Notes: generated by a model from the letters alone, not told the origin. Numbered from the stretch's first letter, positions 15,651 through 24,588 are shown. The stretch is DNA of 64,000 nucleotides from Turicimonas muris (GCF_002221595.1 NZ_NHMP01000001.1:124001-188000), one strand, 5' to 3'. Numbers and translations: made by a program.

Positions 15651-17147
15651 TTAAAGGATTTCAGATAGAGGCATCTCTACTCTTTGGATACTTCCGGCAT
15701 AAGTAAACCAGAGGCCTAAACGTGGCGTTCCTCTCTCAGTTCTTACGTTTGCAGACGGGGACTCAATCAAGTACCAATAACCCTTAGAGTACAAATCTTG
15801 TTTAATGTTCGTGTTGGCGGTTTCTGTGAGTAACTGTTGAACTTGAGAGTTAGAAAGTTCTAAGCCTGTATCGATCACGCCGTTGTGTTTAGCTTCGTTG
15901 ATAGGGTCAAGTAACCACGCTTCAATAAATGCAAATCCAAGGGCGTTATAAGGTGCTCTATTAATTGAAGCAAAGCCGTCCATAATTTGGCGTTGAATGC
16001 GAGCTTTAAACCAAATCATTCCGTAGAGAACATCAATGAACTCATAGATACCGGATAGCAAACAACCTCTATTAATAAAATCAAATTCTGCGTTACGGGT
16101 TGCAAATGCTCCCACGTAATTCACTCTTAAATCATCTAAGGCTTCGGCTACTTCATCGCTTAGAACGCTTGCTTTAATGCCAGAAGCGGATTTAGCGAAC
16201 CATGTTTTAATTCCTTGGTTTGCCGTCCAGTCAATGGAGGCACCCACGGCCAAAAATGTAGCGGTTTCCTGCGCACCGCCGTAAACCTCAACAAGACAAT
16301 TAAAGTTATTTTCTTTCAGCTTGTAGGCTTTAGTTTGAGATTGTGTCGCTTGATTGGTCATCTTTACGTCATTATCCCAATCGAAATAGACATAATCATC
16401 ATCGATATCTGCCCACTTAGCTAATTCCATAGCCTCGTCTAATTCTGTTTCGTAAAGAGTAGTGAAGCCTACCCAATTGCGAGAAACAGAAGTGATCAGG
16501 TTCATGTTTTGAGAAGGGGTTAAAGCTTTAGAACCTTGGGATAAAACCGCCCCGGTTTCTTCACTCAAACCTAACAAAGCGGACAAATCAGTGCCAGAAC
16601 CTGTGGCCTCGGCGTATCCGATTGTCGCAGTGTCACCTGTTGCGGTGGTTGTAAGAATAATGGCTTTCTGGTCAGAGTTATAAACGCCTGTAACGCCTGT
16701 AATAGCTGTAGCCAATAAAGTGGCAACTTCACTTAATGATTTAGCTGTAGATAAATCCAAGTCGGATACTGTTTTGGTCTCAGCCCCAACGGTAATTTTT
16801 AAGGAACCGTCTTCAATCTTCACAAGTTCGGATAATTGAGTATTAACCGGAGCGGAACGAATCCAAGCGGCGCAATCAGCTGAAACACGGCGGGCAACAA
16901 ATAATCTCTGTACTGATTTCTGTTGGTTGTTTACGCCTGAAAAGTACTGATTAGCAAAATCAGCTTCTTTTGATTCAGCTCCAAAGTAGTTGGCAACTGA
17001 TTGAGCGGTAATGAACTCAACCGCTGGTTTAGAAGTTGGAATAAGTGCATTATCGGTAAGCAAGAGGCCGTTAGTTTCGAGGTCAGCCGAACCCGCCCCG
17101 ATTACTCTTGGGGTAATGGAAACTAGGTAGTTACTATTGATTGACAT
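15651..17147 (-). CDS. DUF3383 tail sheath protein
   Basis: 498 residues, a normal sheath length. The N-terminus NYLVSITPRVIGAG, the middle YVYFDWDND and WFKARIQRQIMDGFAS and the C-terminal RTERGTPRLGLWFTYAG match DUF3383. It polymerises around the tube and contracts at infection. It lies just downstream of a terminator-like hairpin, so its expression probably needs antitermination. Confidence 0.9.
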   Translation of the reverse strand: MSINSNYLVSITPRVIGAGSADLETNGLLLTDNALIPTSKPAVEFITAQSVANYFGAESKEADFANQYFSGVNNQQKSVQRLFVARRVSADCAAWIRSAPVNTQLSELVKIEDGSLKITVGAETKTVSDLDLSTAKSLSEVATLLATAITGVTGVYNSDQKAIILTTTATGDTATIGYAEATGSGTDLSALLGLSEETGAVLSQGSKALTPSQNMNLITSVSRNWVGFTTLYETELDEAMELAKWADIDDDYVYFDWDNDVKMTNQATQSQTKAYKLKENNFNCLVEVYGGAQETATFLAVGASIDWTANQGIKTWFAKSASGIKASVLSDEVAEALDDLRVNYVGAFATRNAEFDFINRGCLLSGIYEFIDVLYGMIWFKARIQRQIMDGFASINRAPYNALGFAFIEAWLLDPINEAKHNGVIDTGLELSNSQVQQLLTETANTNIKQDLYSKGYWYLIESPSANVRTERGTPRLGLWFTYAGSIQRVEMPLSEIL

Positions 17148-17164
17148 AGTTAAATCCCATAAAA

Positions 17165-17187
17165 AAAGACCGCTCTAAACGGTCTTT
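17165..17187 (-). terminator. Terminator upstream of the sheath gene
   Basis: AAAGACCG/CGGTCTTT stem followed by seven U on the leftward transcript, directly before the sheath gene. It closes the accessory gene plus RNA cassette at 17188-18135. Confidence 0.75.
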
Positions 17188-17194
17188 GGTTGAT

Positions 17195-17385
17195 TGATAT
17201 GCAAATATTAAAAATTTTGTATTCTTCCTTGAGTCATGTCGGAGACTAGAGTATGATTCTTGTACGGACTTTTCAGGTGGTCTTATGGGAGTCGTCCCTT
17301 GAGCTTCCGAGAGAGCCTGAAATTAAGAACCTGACGACCTCTAGCTCTGTGAAGGACATCACCTAGATAAGTCAGGTTCTCTGCT
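17195..17385 (-). ncRNA. Candidate structured RNA after the cargo gene
   Basis: 190-nt gap with strong pairing: 10-bp inverted repeat 17326-17335/17371-17380 enclosing a small stem (17349-17352/17359-17362), and a second arm 17272-17277/17316-17321 enclosing GGGA/TCCC (17287-17298). No open frame of use. It follows the cargo gene on the same strand and is bounded by a terminator. I do not recognise a known RNA class. Confidence 0.5.
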
Positions 17386-18135
17386 TTAGCACCTAATACT
17401 AATAATTTCAAAACCATTTCCAAATTCACTGTCTCTTGCTGGTTTGATAGGAATAACTGAGGATTTAAGTTTCTTTGAAAAACCTAAATTCTTGGAATTG
17501 CCTGAGTTGTATATTTCCTTCCTTTCTCCTTCCCTCTTCCTTCTTATATCCACGCTAAATAAAATATTTTCGTTTTGATAATTCATTCTTTTGTAAGCAG
17601 TCAAGAAGTCATAATCAGGATGATGGTTGGGAGTATTTCTCCATTTAGTTTTAATCCCCTCCGACAGTATGGTTTCGAGCTTCGACATTGCAAATAGTTG
17701 TCTTTTCGCAATTTCTTTTCTCTTTTTCGGATTCTTATTACCTTCTCTAGAATATAAGTATTTGGCACTTTCTTTGACAAATCCCGAACCTAATTTAACT
17801 GATGTAGCCCCGTACCCTGGAAGGTTGACATGGTAAGTTCCTATCAAACTTTGTGCTGCTTCTTTAAGTACCTTTCTAGGCTCACTTCCTTGCTCTAGCT
17901 TCTCATTAAAACTTTCAAGATTAAAATTTCCTTTTTGTTGAGGTTTCTCTGTTTCTATTTTCTTTCCTACATTACCCTCAAGATTTCCTTTGTCATCAAC
18001 TGGAACATGAGCACCTTTTATCGTTATCCACTCTTTAGTATCTTTGGCTATTGTGTGATTGCAACGAAATAAGAACCCCGCATGAAAGGCATATCCGAGG
18101 GAAAACTCTCTACCTATTTCCTTAGCATTTTCCAT
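17386..18135 (-). CDS. Putative toxin-type cargo protein with LPD3-like C-terminal region
   Basis: 249 residues. The segment WITIKGAHVPVDDKGNLEG is like the linker found in MuF and other phage-packaged toxin proteins. The C-terminal part (IGTYHVNLPGYGATSVK, then KLETILSEGIKTKW and DYDFLTAYKRMNY) resembles LPD3/barnase-EndoU-like domains of polyvalent proteins. It is placed between neck and sheath genes, where no structural gene is needed, and ends next to a candidate RNA. It is therefore probably an accessory (moron) gene whose product is carried or expressed against the host or a rival. The family call is by resemblance. Confidence 0.5.
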   Translation of the reverse strand: MENAKEIGREFSLGYAFHAGFLFRCNHTIAKDTKEWITIKGAHVPVDDKGNLEGNVGKKIETEKPQQKGNFNLESFNEKLEQGSEPRKVLKEAAQSLIGTYHVNLPGYGATSVKLGSGFVKESAKYLYSREGNKNPKKRKEIAKRQLFAMSKLETILSEGIKTKWRNTPNHHPDYDFLTAYKRMNYQNENILFSVDIRRKREGERKEIYNSGNSKNLGFSKKLKSSVIPIKPARDSEFGNGFEIISIRC

Positions 18136-18137
18136 TT

Positions 18138-18761
18138 TTAACCTTCCTTTGGCGGATAGCTAACATCAACATTTTTTAAATCAACATTCACTGCACTAAA
18201 GAATCCCATAGTCGCTTTAACAACCGATTGCATACTTAAGTGAAGCGTTAATGTTGAACGTTTTACATAAGAATCAGAATCACCTACTAGAGTTGTATCC
18301 TTCGGGTCATCTGCGTATAGAAGACTTAAGCCCCTATCTTTAAAGAATTGAACGCCAACGGAGGAGCGGGCTACAGTATCAAGTGCCTGCGCTCTTAGCA
18401 TGGCATTAATGCCGTCTTCTCCGTTTTTCGTGGAGGCGTAGCAGTCAACCTGCACTAAAACCTCTACAGTGTTAGATAAATAAATTTCATCATCTAAACC
18501 TTTGTCATCATACTGTTCAAATCCTGTGCCGTGGCGCACACTGGATATATACGAGAAGATAACGTAATCGTTACTTTCAGCAGGTAATGCGATATTGTTT
18601 TGATTACCGTAAAAGATATTTTCTTTCTTAATCTCAGGTACGGCAAAAACAGATAAGAACTCATAAACCGCTTTAACAATGTTAGGGGTTAAGTTTTCCG
18701 CTTTAATTGTTTGTGTCGGTTCCTGTGCCGTTTTCGTTTTCAGTGTTTTCTTCATCGTCAT
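18138..18761 (-). CDS. Phage neck terminator-like protein
   Basis: 207 residues. The part with YVIFSYISSVRHGTGFEQYD, then VEVLVQVDCYA and AQALDTVARSS, is like the LIC_12616/neck terminator family. It caps the tail at the neck. It overlaps the preceding gene by 59 bases. Confidence 0.75.
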   Translation of the reverse strand: MTMKKTLKTKTAQEPTQTIKAENLTPNIVKAVYEFLSVFAVPEIKKENIFYGNQNNIALPAESNDYVIFSYISSVRHGTGFEQYDDKGLDDEIYLSNTVEVLVQVDCYASTKNGEDGINAMLRAQALDTVARSSVGVQFFKDRGLSLLYADDPKDTTLVGDSDSYVKRSTLTLHLSMQSVVKATMGFFSAVNVDLKNVDVSYPPKEG

Positions 18762-19182
18762 TTTCTTTAATCGTTAATTGTGGCGTATCGGTTTGAAAAG
18801 TACACCGAACACAAACCCAACCAGCGTCCGAAAAATCCTCTAATACCGCTGTGATAAGCCAATACCCGCCAAACTTATCAACAATGTAATCACCCGAACG
18901 GGCGAGAGGTCTATATAAGCTCCACGGCCTCGATTCACGGTCATTAGACGCATGAATGTATAGCTTTCTGACTGTTGAGTTTTGACCCGCCAAATTTGCA
19001 TGGTCTAGAGTACTATCCCCCTCACTTTGAAAGTTTCCGGTAATTGTTTCAGCTGGTGCATATAACGCTTTAATCAAGCCGTTTACGTTCTCTTGTCCTA
19101 AGGAACGATAGTAGGTAAAAGAATCATCTTGATAGTTAGCGTTAATCGCATGACGCACGATTGAATGTAGATTCAAGCTCAT
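18703..19182 (-). CDS. Head-tail joining/collar protein
   Basis: 159 residues. FTYYRSLGQENVNGL then PWSLYRPLARSGDYIVDKFGGYWLITAVLEDFS is a pattern seen in head-completion proteins of Mu-like contractile phages. The C-terminus is acidic and Asn/Thr-rich. Position between virion morphogenesis and neck genes supports a collar role. Confidence 0.65.
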   Translation of the reverse strand: MSLNLHSIVRHAINANYQDDSFTYYRSLGQENVNGLIKALYAPAETITGNFQSEGDSTLDHANLAGQNSTVRKLYIHASNDRESRPWSLYRPLARSGDYIVDKFGGYWLITAVLEDFSDAGWVCVRCTFQTDTPQLTIKENDDEENTENENGTGTDTNN

Positions 19183-19184
19183 TA

Positions 19185-19748
19185 TTAAATTACCTTCATG
19201 TCTATTGACGCAAACAATTTCCCGTTTAGTATCAGTGCTTGGGTTGTAGTCGTGTTATTAGGCAATGATTCACCACCTTGAATTTTCCTTACTTTTTGAT
19301 TTTCCCCAAGGGCTTCAAACATTGCCATAGTCAATGGCGAACGTTTAGGAAAAGAACCGGCCGGGCAACCGCCTTGCTTTATCGTTTCTCTAATATCTGC
19401 TTTAACTATCTCTCCTAACGTGGTAAATGCCTTAGTAACGTCTTGGGTTTGTATTAATTGAGCTTTAAACAGTTCCGCCCATTCTCTATTTTTTTGTGCG
19501 AACGTAGCACGCATAAAAGGCCGGGGTGGATTGCTTAAAGTTGAAAACTTATAGTTAGTTCCTAACTGTGCATTAAGCCAAGCATTTTGCTTAGGTGTTA
19601 CTCGTTGAACCCAGCCATACTCGAGATACATCCCATAAGTGGCAACCTCTGGATCCCTTATTCCAACAAGTAACTTTTTACTCGCATTAGCTTTAATGTT
19701 TTCTAGTAACTTACCTGTTAGGTTATTAGATAGGACTCGAATAGCCAT
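19185..19748 (-). CDS. Neck/virion morphogenesis protein (HK97 gp10-like)
   Basis: 187 residues. LVGIRDPEVATYGMYLEYGW then NPPRPFMRATFAQ and TLGEIVKADIRETIKQG are typical of gp10-like tail completion proteins, in which the PPRPFMR segment is conserved. Confidence 0.75.
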   Translation of the reverse strand: MAIRVLSNNLTGKLLENIKANASKKLLVGIRDPEVATYGMYLEYGWVQRVTPKQNAWLNAQLGTNYKFSTLSNPPRPFMRATFAQKNREWAELFKAQLIQTQDVTKAFTTLGEIVKADIRETIKQGGCPAGSFPKRSPLTMAMFEALGENQKVRKIQGGESLPNNTTTTQALILNGKLFASIDMKVI

Positions 19749-19788
19749 GATAAAATTTGCTTAGTGTTTTTCTTAAGGCTTCATTTAA

Positions 19789-19822
19789 AACCGTTCGGAA
19801 CTATTCAGTTCGGGCGGTTTTC
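19789..19822. terminator. Hairpin in late operon
   Basis: AAAACCG...GTTCGGGCGGTTTT inverted repeat in the gap between the DUF4054 gene and the gp10-like gene. It works in either direction and probably attenuates late transcription. Confidence 0.55.
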
Positions 19823-19838
19823 TTTTATCTAAAAATCG

Positions 19839-20267
19839 TTATCCCCACGGGTGAAAATTACCTCCACCGTAAAATCTTCCTCCAACTCTGTATCTTGCGG
19901 TCATAGTCCAAAACATAGCACCACACTTAGTTTGCGCCCACCAGTCACCAACAAAGGTATTAGCTTTTAGCAGGTCAAAAGAAGTACTTACTGATCCTTG
20001 AGTAGCACTAGTAACTCTTCCGGGCTGACCTTCCGGTCGTTGGTCTAAAGTTAGCAAGTGGCAGGTAGCAAGATAAAGCAGCCGTTCACGCAAAAAGATT
20101 TTATTTTCGGGGTCGTAAGGTGCAAAACTATCAGCGTCAGTATTGCCTACAAACTCAACGGCTAAATCAAAGTAATACTGCAAGTATTCATCCGAAAATT
20201 TAACTTCATCCGAATAAGCCGGATAAATTTCTCTAAATTTGTCGGGGTCAAAAATAACTACTGCCAT
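19839..20267 (-). CDS. DUF4054 head-tail connector
   Basis: 142 residues. FDPDKFREIYPAYSDE, LYLATCHLLTL and TSATQGSVSTSFDL, then WWAQTKCGAMFWTMTARYR, give a clear DUF4054 match. It joins portal and tail completion proteins. Confidence 0.88.
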   Translation of the reverse strand: MAVVIFDPDKFREIYPAYSDEVKFSDEYLQYYFDLAVEFVGNTDADSFAPYDPENKIFLRERLLYLATCHLLTLDQRPEGQPGRVTSATQGSVSTSFDLLKANTFVGDWWAQTKCGAMFWTMTARYRVGGRFYGGGNFHPWG

Positions 20268-20292
20268 AGTGCACCATAAAAAAGGAATTTTT

Positions 20293-20775
20293 TTAAACTT
20301 CTTGAGTTACCTCTGCTACTCCCACTGATTCAGGATCCACAGGATGTAAGCCGTTATCGAGTTCTTCTAACTCTCCCTGAGATTGACGAGATTTATATTC
20401 GTCCTCGCTCTTCATTTCCATTAAGCACGGCAAAGAGCCGTTAACTCCTTTAAAGACTCTCTCTTGCCCGTGCATACGCAGAATATTGAGCCAATCATCT
20501 TTATTAATTACCACGGCAACACTGTTGCCTCGGCCTAACAAAATTCCTTCTTTAGCTCCCTTTAAATGGTCATTTAAGCCGGGGAAAATTACAGTTTTTG
20601 TTCCACCGTTTGCGGTTGGTACATCATCAAATTTCAATCCGTGAGGCAAAGAGCAAGCGATTACAACGGTTTCACCAGATGTAGCCGAGTTCTTAGCTTT
20701 CTTGTTTTCCTCAAAAGAAGTTGCAATAACCTTTGCGGTTTGTACTGTCTGTTTTGTTGTTTGTTTTCTTGGCAT
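20293..20775 (-). CDS. Conserved head-region protein of unknown role
   Basis: 160 residues. A basic N-terminus, then VIACSLPHGLKFD, a hydrophobic IFPGLND and VAVVINKDDWLNILRMHG. I do not know a named domain. Position between capsid and connector is the same in related contractile phages, so it may be a head or neck accessory. Confidence 0.6.
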   Translation of the reverse strand: MPRKQTTKQTVQTAKVIATSFEENKKAKNSATSGETVVIACSLPHGLKFDDVPTANGGTKTVIFPGLNDHLKGAKEGILLGRGNSVAVVINKDDWLNILRMHGQERVFKGVNGSLPCLMEMKSEDEYKSRQSQGELEELDNGLHPVDPESVGVAEVTQEV

Positions 20776-20808
20776 TTTTAATGTTTCTGTATCGTAATAA
20801 TTGAAAAG

Positions 20809-20838
20809 AGCACTAGGAATACGATTCCTGTGCTCTCT
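20809..20838 (-). terminator. Hairpin after the capsid gene
   Basis: AGAGCAC(T)AGGAAT/ATTCCT-GTGCTCT stem with a short U run on the leftward transcript. Partial termination here would make capsid mRNA more abundant than downstream mRNA. Confidence 0.55.
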
Positions 20839-20876
20839 TTGTTTTGGGTAAAAAAAATCCCCTTAAAGGGGGTTAG

Positions 20877-21935
20877 TTAGATACCTACCATAGTCGCAAT
20901 CATGGAGGGGCGTTTAATTACTGTTCCCCACGTGCCACCGAATACTTTCTGTTCGTAGTGAGAAAGTTGCGGAATGACTCGACCCATGAAGTATTTTTCA
21001 GAGTAGCAAGTATTACCGGTTTCGGTGCCCATTGCCTCGGGTACGACCATAAAGAGCATTTCACCTGCTGCGGTTGAGAGTTCAGGGAGCTGAATAACCT
21101 CTAACAGTGGAAAAGCTTTTTTTAACATAGCAATGGCAGAGAGACCGAATGAGTTCGGAGTAGAGAGGTAAGAACTCATTGTATTGCTGATAGCTAAAAC
21201 GATACGGCCGTTTTGATCGGCGTGGCCGCCGTTGTTAGAGGCAATCTGTGCCCAGAGCTTGTTAATATCGTTAAAAATGATGTTGGCGCCCTTTTCCGGA
21301 TCGGATGTGATTTTGTCTGCCCAAGTAGATTTACTGTTAATTGAAATCGGAGCGATGGAAGTCGGCAGGTTAGGATCGTTTAACATCCCGTAAATTTTCT
21401 TGCCGTCTACACCGTACAGCGCAAATTTATTATGCGCCATGCCGATAATATAAGCAGCTGCCCTTTGTTTAGAGGAAACTAAATTTAGTTTAGCCTTGGC
21501 TGCAATTCCGGCCTCCAAGTCACCGTATTTAATAACAGTTTGGAATAGGAAATTTTCACGTACCGGATATTCGTAATTTACATCAGTAGAGACGTTTCCG
21601 GTAAAGTCGCTATAGGGGGTAACTTTACCTGCGTATTCTTCTACTGTAAATGTCATGAATTTGTCGTAACGGTCTCCCTGCTTTTCGTCGGACATCACCT
21701 TAGAAGCGTTGAGAGCACCGAAAAGAATAGGCACAACCTGAGGATCAATATAGATTGTAAAAACGGAGGGGACGCCTACACTGACAGAAGTTTGAAGTGC
21801 TGCGTCTCGTGCGAGGCGTTTTTCAGTTTGTTCGTAGTCAACAACTATGGATCCGCTGTCTTCGGTGTAGGACATGAAGCCCTGAACATTAACACCGCCA
21901 ATACCTTTAAGTTTGGCTTTTTCGAAATCATTCAT
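20877..21935 (-). CDS. DUF2184 major capsid protein
   Basis: 352 residues. The pattern YGDLEAGIAAKAKLNLVSSKQRAAAYIIGMAHNK is split over the E-loop/spine region, followed by YGVDGKKIYGMLNDPNLP. These are hallmarks of DUF2184 HK97-fold capsids. Size is normal and the gene intact, although the packaging genes upstream are lost. Confidence 0.9.
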   Translation of the reverse strand: MNDFEKAKLKGIGGVNVQGFMSYTEDSGSIVVDYEQTEKRLARDAALQTSVSVGVPSVFTIYIDPQVVPILFGALNASKVMSDEKQGDRYDKFMTFTVEEYAGKVTPYSDFTGNVSTDVNYEYPVRENFLFQTVIKYGDLEAGIAAKAKLNLVSSKQRAAAYIIGMAHNKFALYGVDGKKIYGMLNDPNLPTSIAPISINSKSTWADKITSDPEKGANIIFNDINKLWAQIASNNGGHADQNGRIVLAISNTMSSYLSTPNSFGLSAIAMLKKAFPLLEVIQLPELSTAAGEMLFMVVPEAMGTETGNTCYSEKYFMGRVIPQLSHYEQKVFGGTWGTVIKRPSMIATMVGI

Positions 21936-21960
21936 TTATTTATTCTCCAAAAAAATTTTC

Positions 21961-22470
21961 TTAGGCAGATTTAGCCGGAATTGCATTTACACCGTGATTA
22001 GAAATCACGATCAGATCGCCCTTTGCGCCTGCTGTTTTAACAACCCAACCGGTATCATTGGCGGATCCGGCAGTTCCGAACGTAACGGCACCTGTTGCCG
22101 GATCGCATAGAACGGATTGATCTACTGTTGCTGTGGCCGGAGCCTCGATGTAGTAATCACCACGGATAGCAATTGTTAACTCGGCACCCTGTGGATAAAC
22201 GTCAGTATCGATACCATCTAATCCAACAGTTGCACTAAAGGTGCGTTCTACTAAACCAATAGCAACCGCTCCGGCAGAGGCCTTAACAGAAGCAAGCGGG
22301 AAGGTTACAGCTGTAGCGTTGGTGGTGTTAGCCTTAGCAAAAGCGAAGCAACCGCATTTAACTGTACCGTCACTAACGTAGTTTTCTGGTGTGTAAACCG
22401 CCTGTCCGAACGCAACCTGCTGTCCTGGAATACCGTTAGACGGATAAAGATTTACTTTATTTTGAAGCAT
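21961..22470 (-). CDS. Structural cement/decoration protein
   Basis: 169 residues. MLQNKVNLYPSNGIPGQQVAF is followed by GLVERTFSATVGLDG and IAIRGDYYIEA. This is the layout of phage cement proteins coded between DUF2213 and the DUF2184 capsid. It stabilises the capsid lattice from outside. Confidence 0.82.
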   Translation of the reverse strand: MLQNKVNLYPSNGIPGQQVAFGQAVYTPENYVSDGTVKCGCFAFAKANTTNATAVTFPLASVKASAGAVAIGLVERTFSATVGLDGIDTDVYPQGAELTIAIRGDYYIEAPATATVDQSVLCDPATGAVTFGTAGSANDTGWVVKTAGAKGDLIVISNHGVNAIPAKSA

Positions 22471-22496
22471 TGTTTAATCTCCATTAAAAAAATTGA

Positions 22497-23578
22497 TTAG
22501 CTATGTACTTTGTCGAGAATTGAACCTAAAGCGGAAGGTTTGGACGGAGCGGAATCCTTAGCAAAAGAGGATTTAGAACTTCCTGCATTACGACCCTTCA
22601 TGTAAGCGAAGTAAGCAGATCTAGCGTCACGAGCGGAAACACCTTTAACGCCCAACTTGTTCAAGGCGGCAACGTAAACCGCTCCGGCGGAGTCGTAAGC
22701 ACCAAGGCGAATGTTCCCGAGAACTGGTTTAACGTCATCAATAGCTTTCATTTCTGCATACATTGCTTTCTTGAGAACTTTCATAGAATCGGAAGCGGTA
22801 ACTTCTTTTTTCTCTTCCTCTTCGTCTTTAGCCTCAAGTTCTTCATCGGAATCTTCTGCTTGATCTTTATCACCGTAATTCAAACCAGCTTTAAATGCGT
22901 TCTGAACTTCCTCCGGGGCTTCGTCTAAACCGCAAGCCTTTAATGCGTCTTGGGTTAGCTTATCTTCCATGCCTTCTCTTTCATGGTCTGCGTCAACGCC
23001 TTTCGGGTCTTGTTTTTCGACTTTTTCACCGTAACGGGTGCCAGCCTCAAACCCCGCTTTAAATGCCGGGTCTTTCATCTTTTCATCAAGTTCTTTGTCA
23101 TCGTCTTTGACTTCTTCGTCCATATTTACTTCCTCTTCTTCATCATTAGCGGGTTGTGCTTCGTCTTTAACTTTTTCGTCTGAGTCTCCGGTTGCTTTTG
23201 GATAGGCGAGGTCGGTTAAAGTTGTTTTGAGTTGTTCGGCTTCGTCATCGCTTAAGCCTTTAGCCTTTAAAGACTCAATGATTTTCTCGATCTTGGCGTT
23301 CTTATCTTCATCCTGCACGTCTGTAACTTCTCCGTCTGGAGTAGTTTTGTGCAGGTCGATAATTGCTTGAGCGAGGGTCACTTCTGCCTTTTCTGTGGCA
23401 TCGTTTTTTGTTTCTTCGTCCATTTTCAAAAGTTCCTGTTTTGAATCACGAACCTTAACTTCCGGGCCAGCCCGCCCAGTTTCAACTAACGCCAAATGGT
23501 TCGCTCGAATTTGACGCTGTACATAATCGTATTTTTCCCCCGCTTCGGTAACGCCCGGGGTAAAGTCCGCAACTAGAA
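22497..23578 (-). pseudogene. DUF2213 head protease/scaffold, 5'-truncated
   Basis: The frame is open from about 23617 and similar to DUF2213 from [17 protein letters not shown] (about 23578) through [20 protein letters not shown], then a long acidic scaffold region. The N-terminal protease part, perhaps 100-150 residues, and the start codon are missing. No ATG with ribosome site exists for the remaining part. Upstream of 23578 the sequence changes to an unrelated gene on the other strand. The gene is broken by the deletion junction. Confidence 0.82.
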
Positions 23579-24028
23579 AAAGCGGTATTTGCCTTATTTG
23601 ATGAAGATTCGATAAAAAAATCTATAGATAATCAAATTAAAGAAAAATCGAAGATTATCTCTTTAGCAGAATATTACACAAATGATTACAGAACTCGATT
23701 ACATAAAGACCTACAACAAAATTTACAAATTGTTGGGCGTATAGATTTTGACAAATCCGAGCTTGAAGTTATCCCTGAATATGATCCCAATGACTGGAAT
23801 CCTTACCCGAAGGTTCTGCCACCGGAGGGAAAAAGTTATTTAGTCCAAGTTTTCGATAGCAACATAGAAAAAAATAAATTGTAGGTCCTTGAATGGTCGG
23901 TTTCCAATCAATGGTGGTGTTGTTTGGTTGACAAAGATGACGGATTCAATTTTGTCGCATTCCGTGAACTGCCAGAACTTTACAAACCGGAGGCGCAAGA
24001 ATTAATGAACAAGACAAAAAGCGATTAA
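23574..24028 (+). pseudogene. 5'-truncated early gene with an internal TAG
   Basis: From the junction it reads [13 protein letters not shown], matching the N-terminus of the intact gene at 24600 (EKVVFALFDKDSA), so its first dozen codons are missing. It continues to a TAG at 23882-23884 and then in the same frame to TAA at 24028. The part around the TAG (PPEGKSYLVQVF, then NQWWCCLVDKDDGF and FRELPEL) looks like a DUF551-type domain. Truncation plus stop marks decay, unless the TAG is read through. Confidence 0.7.
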
Positions 24029-24036
24029 AAGAACTT

Positions 24037-24576
24037 ATGCCGGATTCTCCGTTTGATCATGAATGGAAAGAGGGAGACATCCTTCTTGTAAAGTACGATG
24101 ACGAAGAAGGATATAAGTGTAGTTTCACATTAAATTATCTCAATGATAACTTTGTTTTTGCTTACAAAACTAAATATACCCAAGAGCAAATAGAAAAGTG
24201 CTTATTTGATTACTATTCTCGATACAAAAATGTTGAATGGAAGCAATTTCATGCAGAGAAAGAAATAAAACTTGAATTTACTCCAGAGTTTTTGTCGGAA
24301 TTTGACTTTTTAGAACGTAAGTTCAATTTGAATAGAGCTGTTTTATTAGGGCTAATCGAAGACGCTTTAGATTCAGGATATTTACACGATTTTAGATTAG
24401 ACTTGACAGACGGTGTCTATAAAGTTGCCGGTATTAAATGTTCGCAGATTTTAAGTAGAAGTAGCAGCTTAGATTTAGTCCTAGATTTCACGTCCCTTCA
24501 CGAATCAGATTGTACTAACTGGAATGAATATTTTTCTTGGAGGTTGAAAAAATATGAACGTACTATCCCCAAATAG
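24037..24576 (+). CDS. Early hypothetical protein with DUF551-like N-terminal part
   Basis: 179 residues. The first 60 (SPFDHEWKEGDILLVKYDD) match the genes at 26999, 27509 and 27723, with the shared pattern W..GD.ILV. The rest is predicted mostly helical and is not recognised. It probably belongs to a lineage-expanded early family of this phage. Confidence 0.6.
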   Translation: MPDSPFDHEWKEGDILLVKYDDEEGYKCSFTLNYLNDNFVFAYKTKYTQEQIEKCLFDYYSRYKNVEWKQFHAEKEIKLEFTPEFLSEFDFLERKFNLNRAVLLGLIEDALDSGYLHDFRLDLTDGVYKVAGIKCSQILSRSSSLDLVLDFTSLHESDCTNWNEYFSWRLKKYERTIPK

Positions 24577-24588
24577 GGGATTTTTTTA
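24564..24588 (+). terminator. Terminator-like hairpin before 24588
   Basis: ATCCCC/GGGGAT stem followed by seven T. It ends right at the next start codon. Its 3' arm also supplies GGGGA as a possible ribosome site, so it may couple termination and initiation control. Confidence 0.5.
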
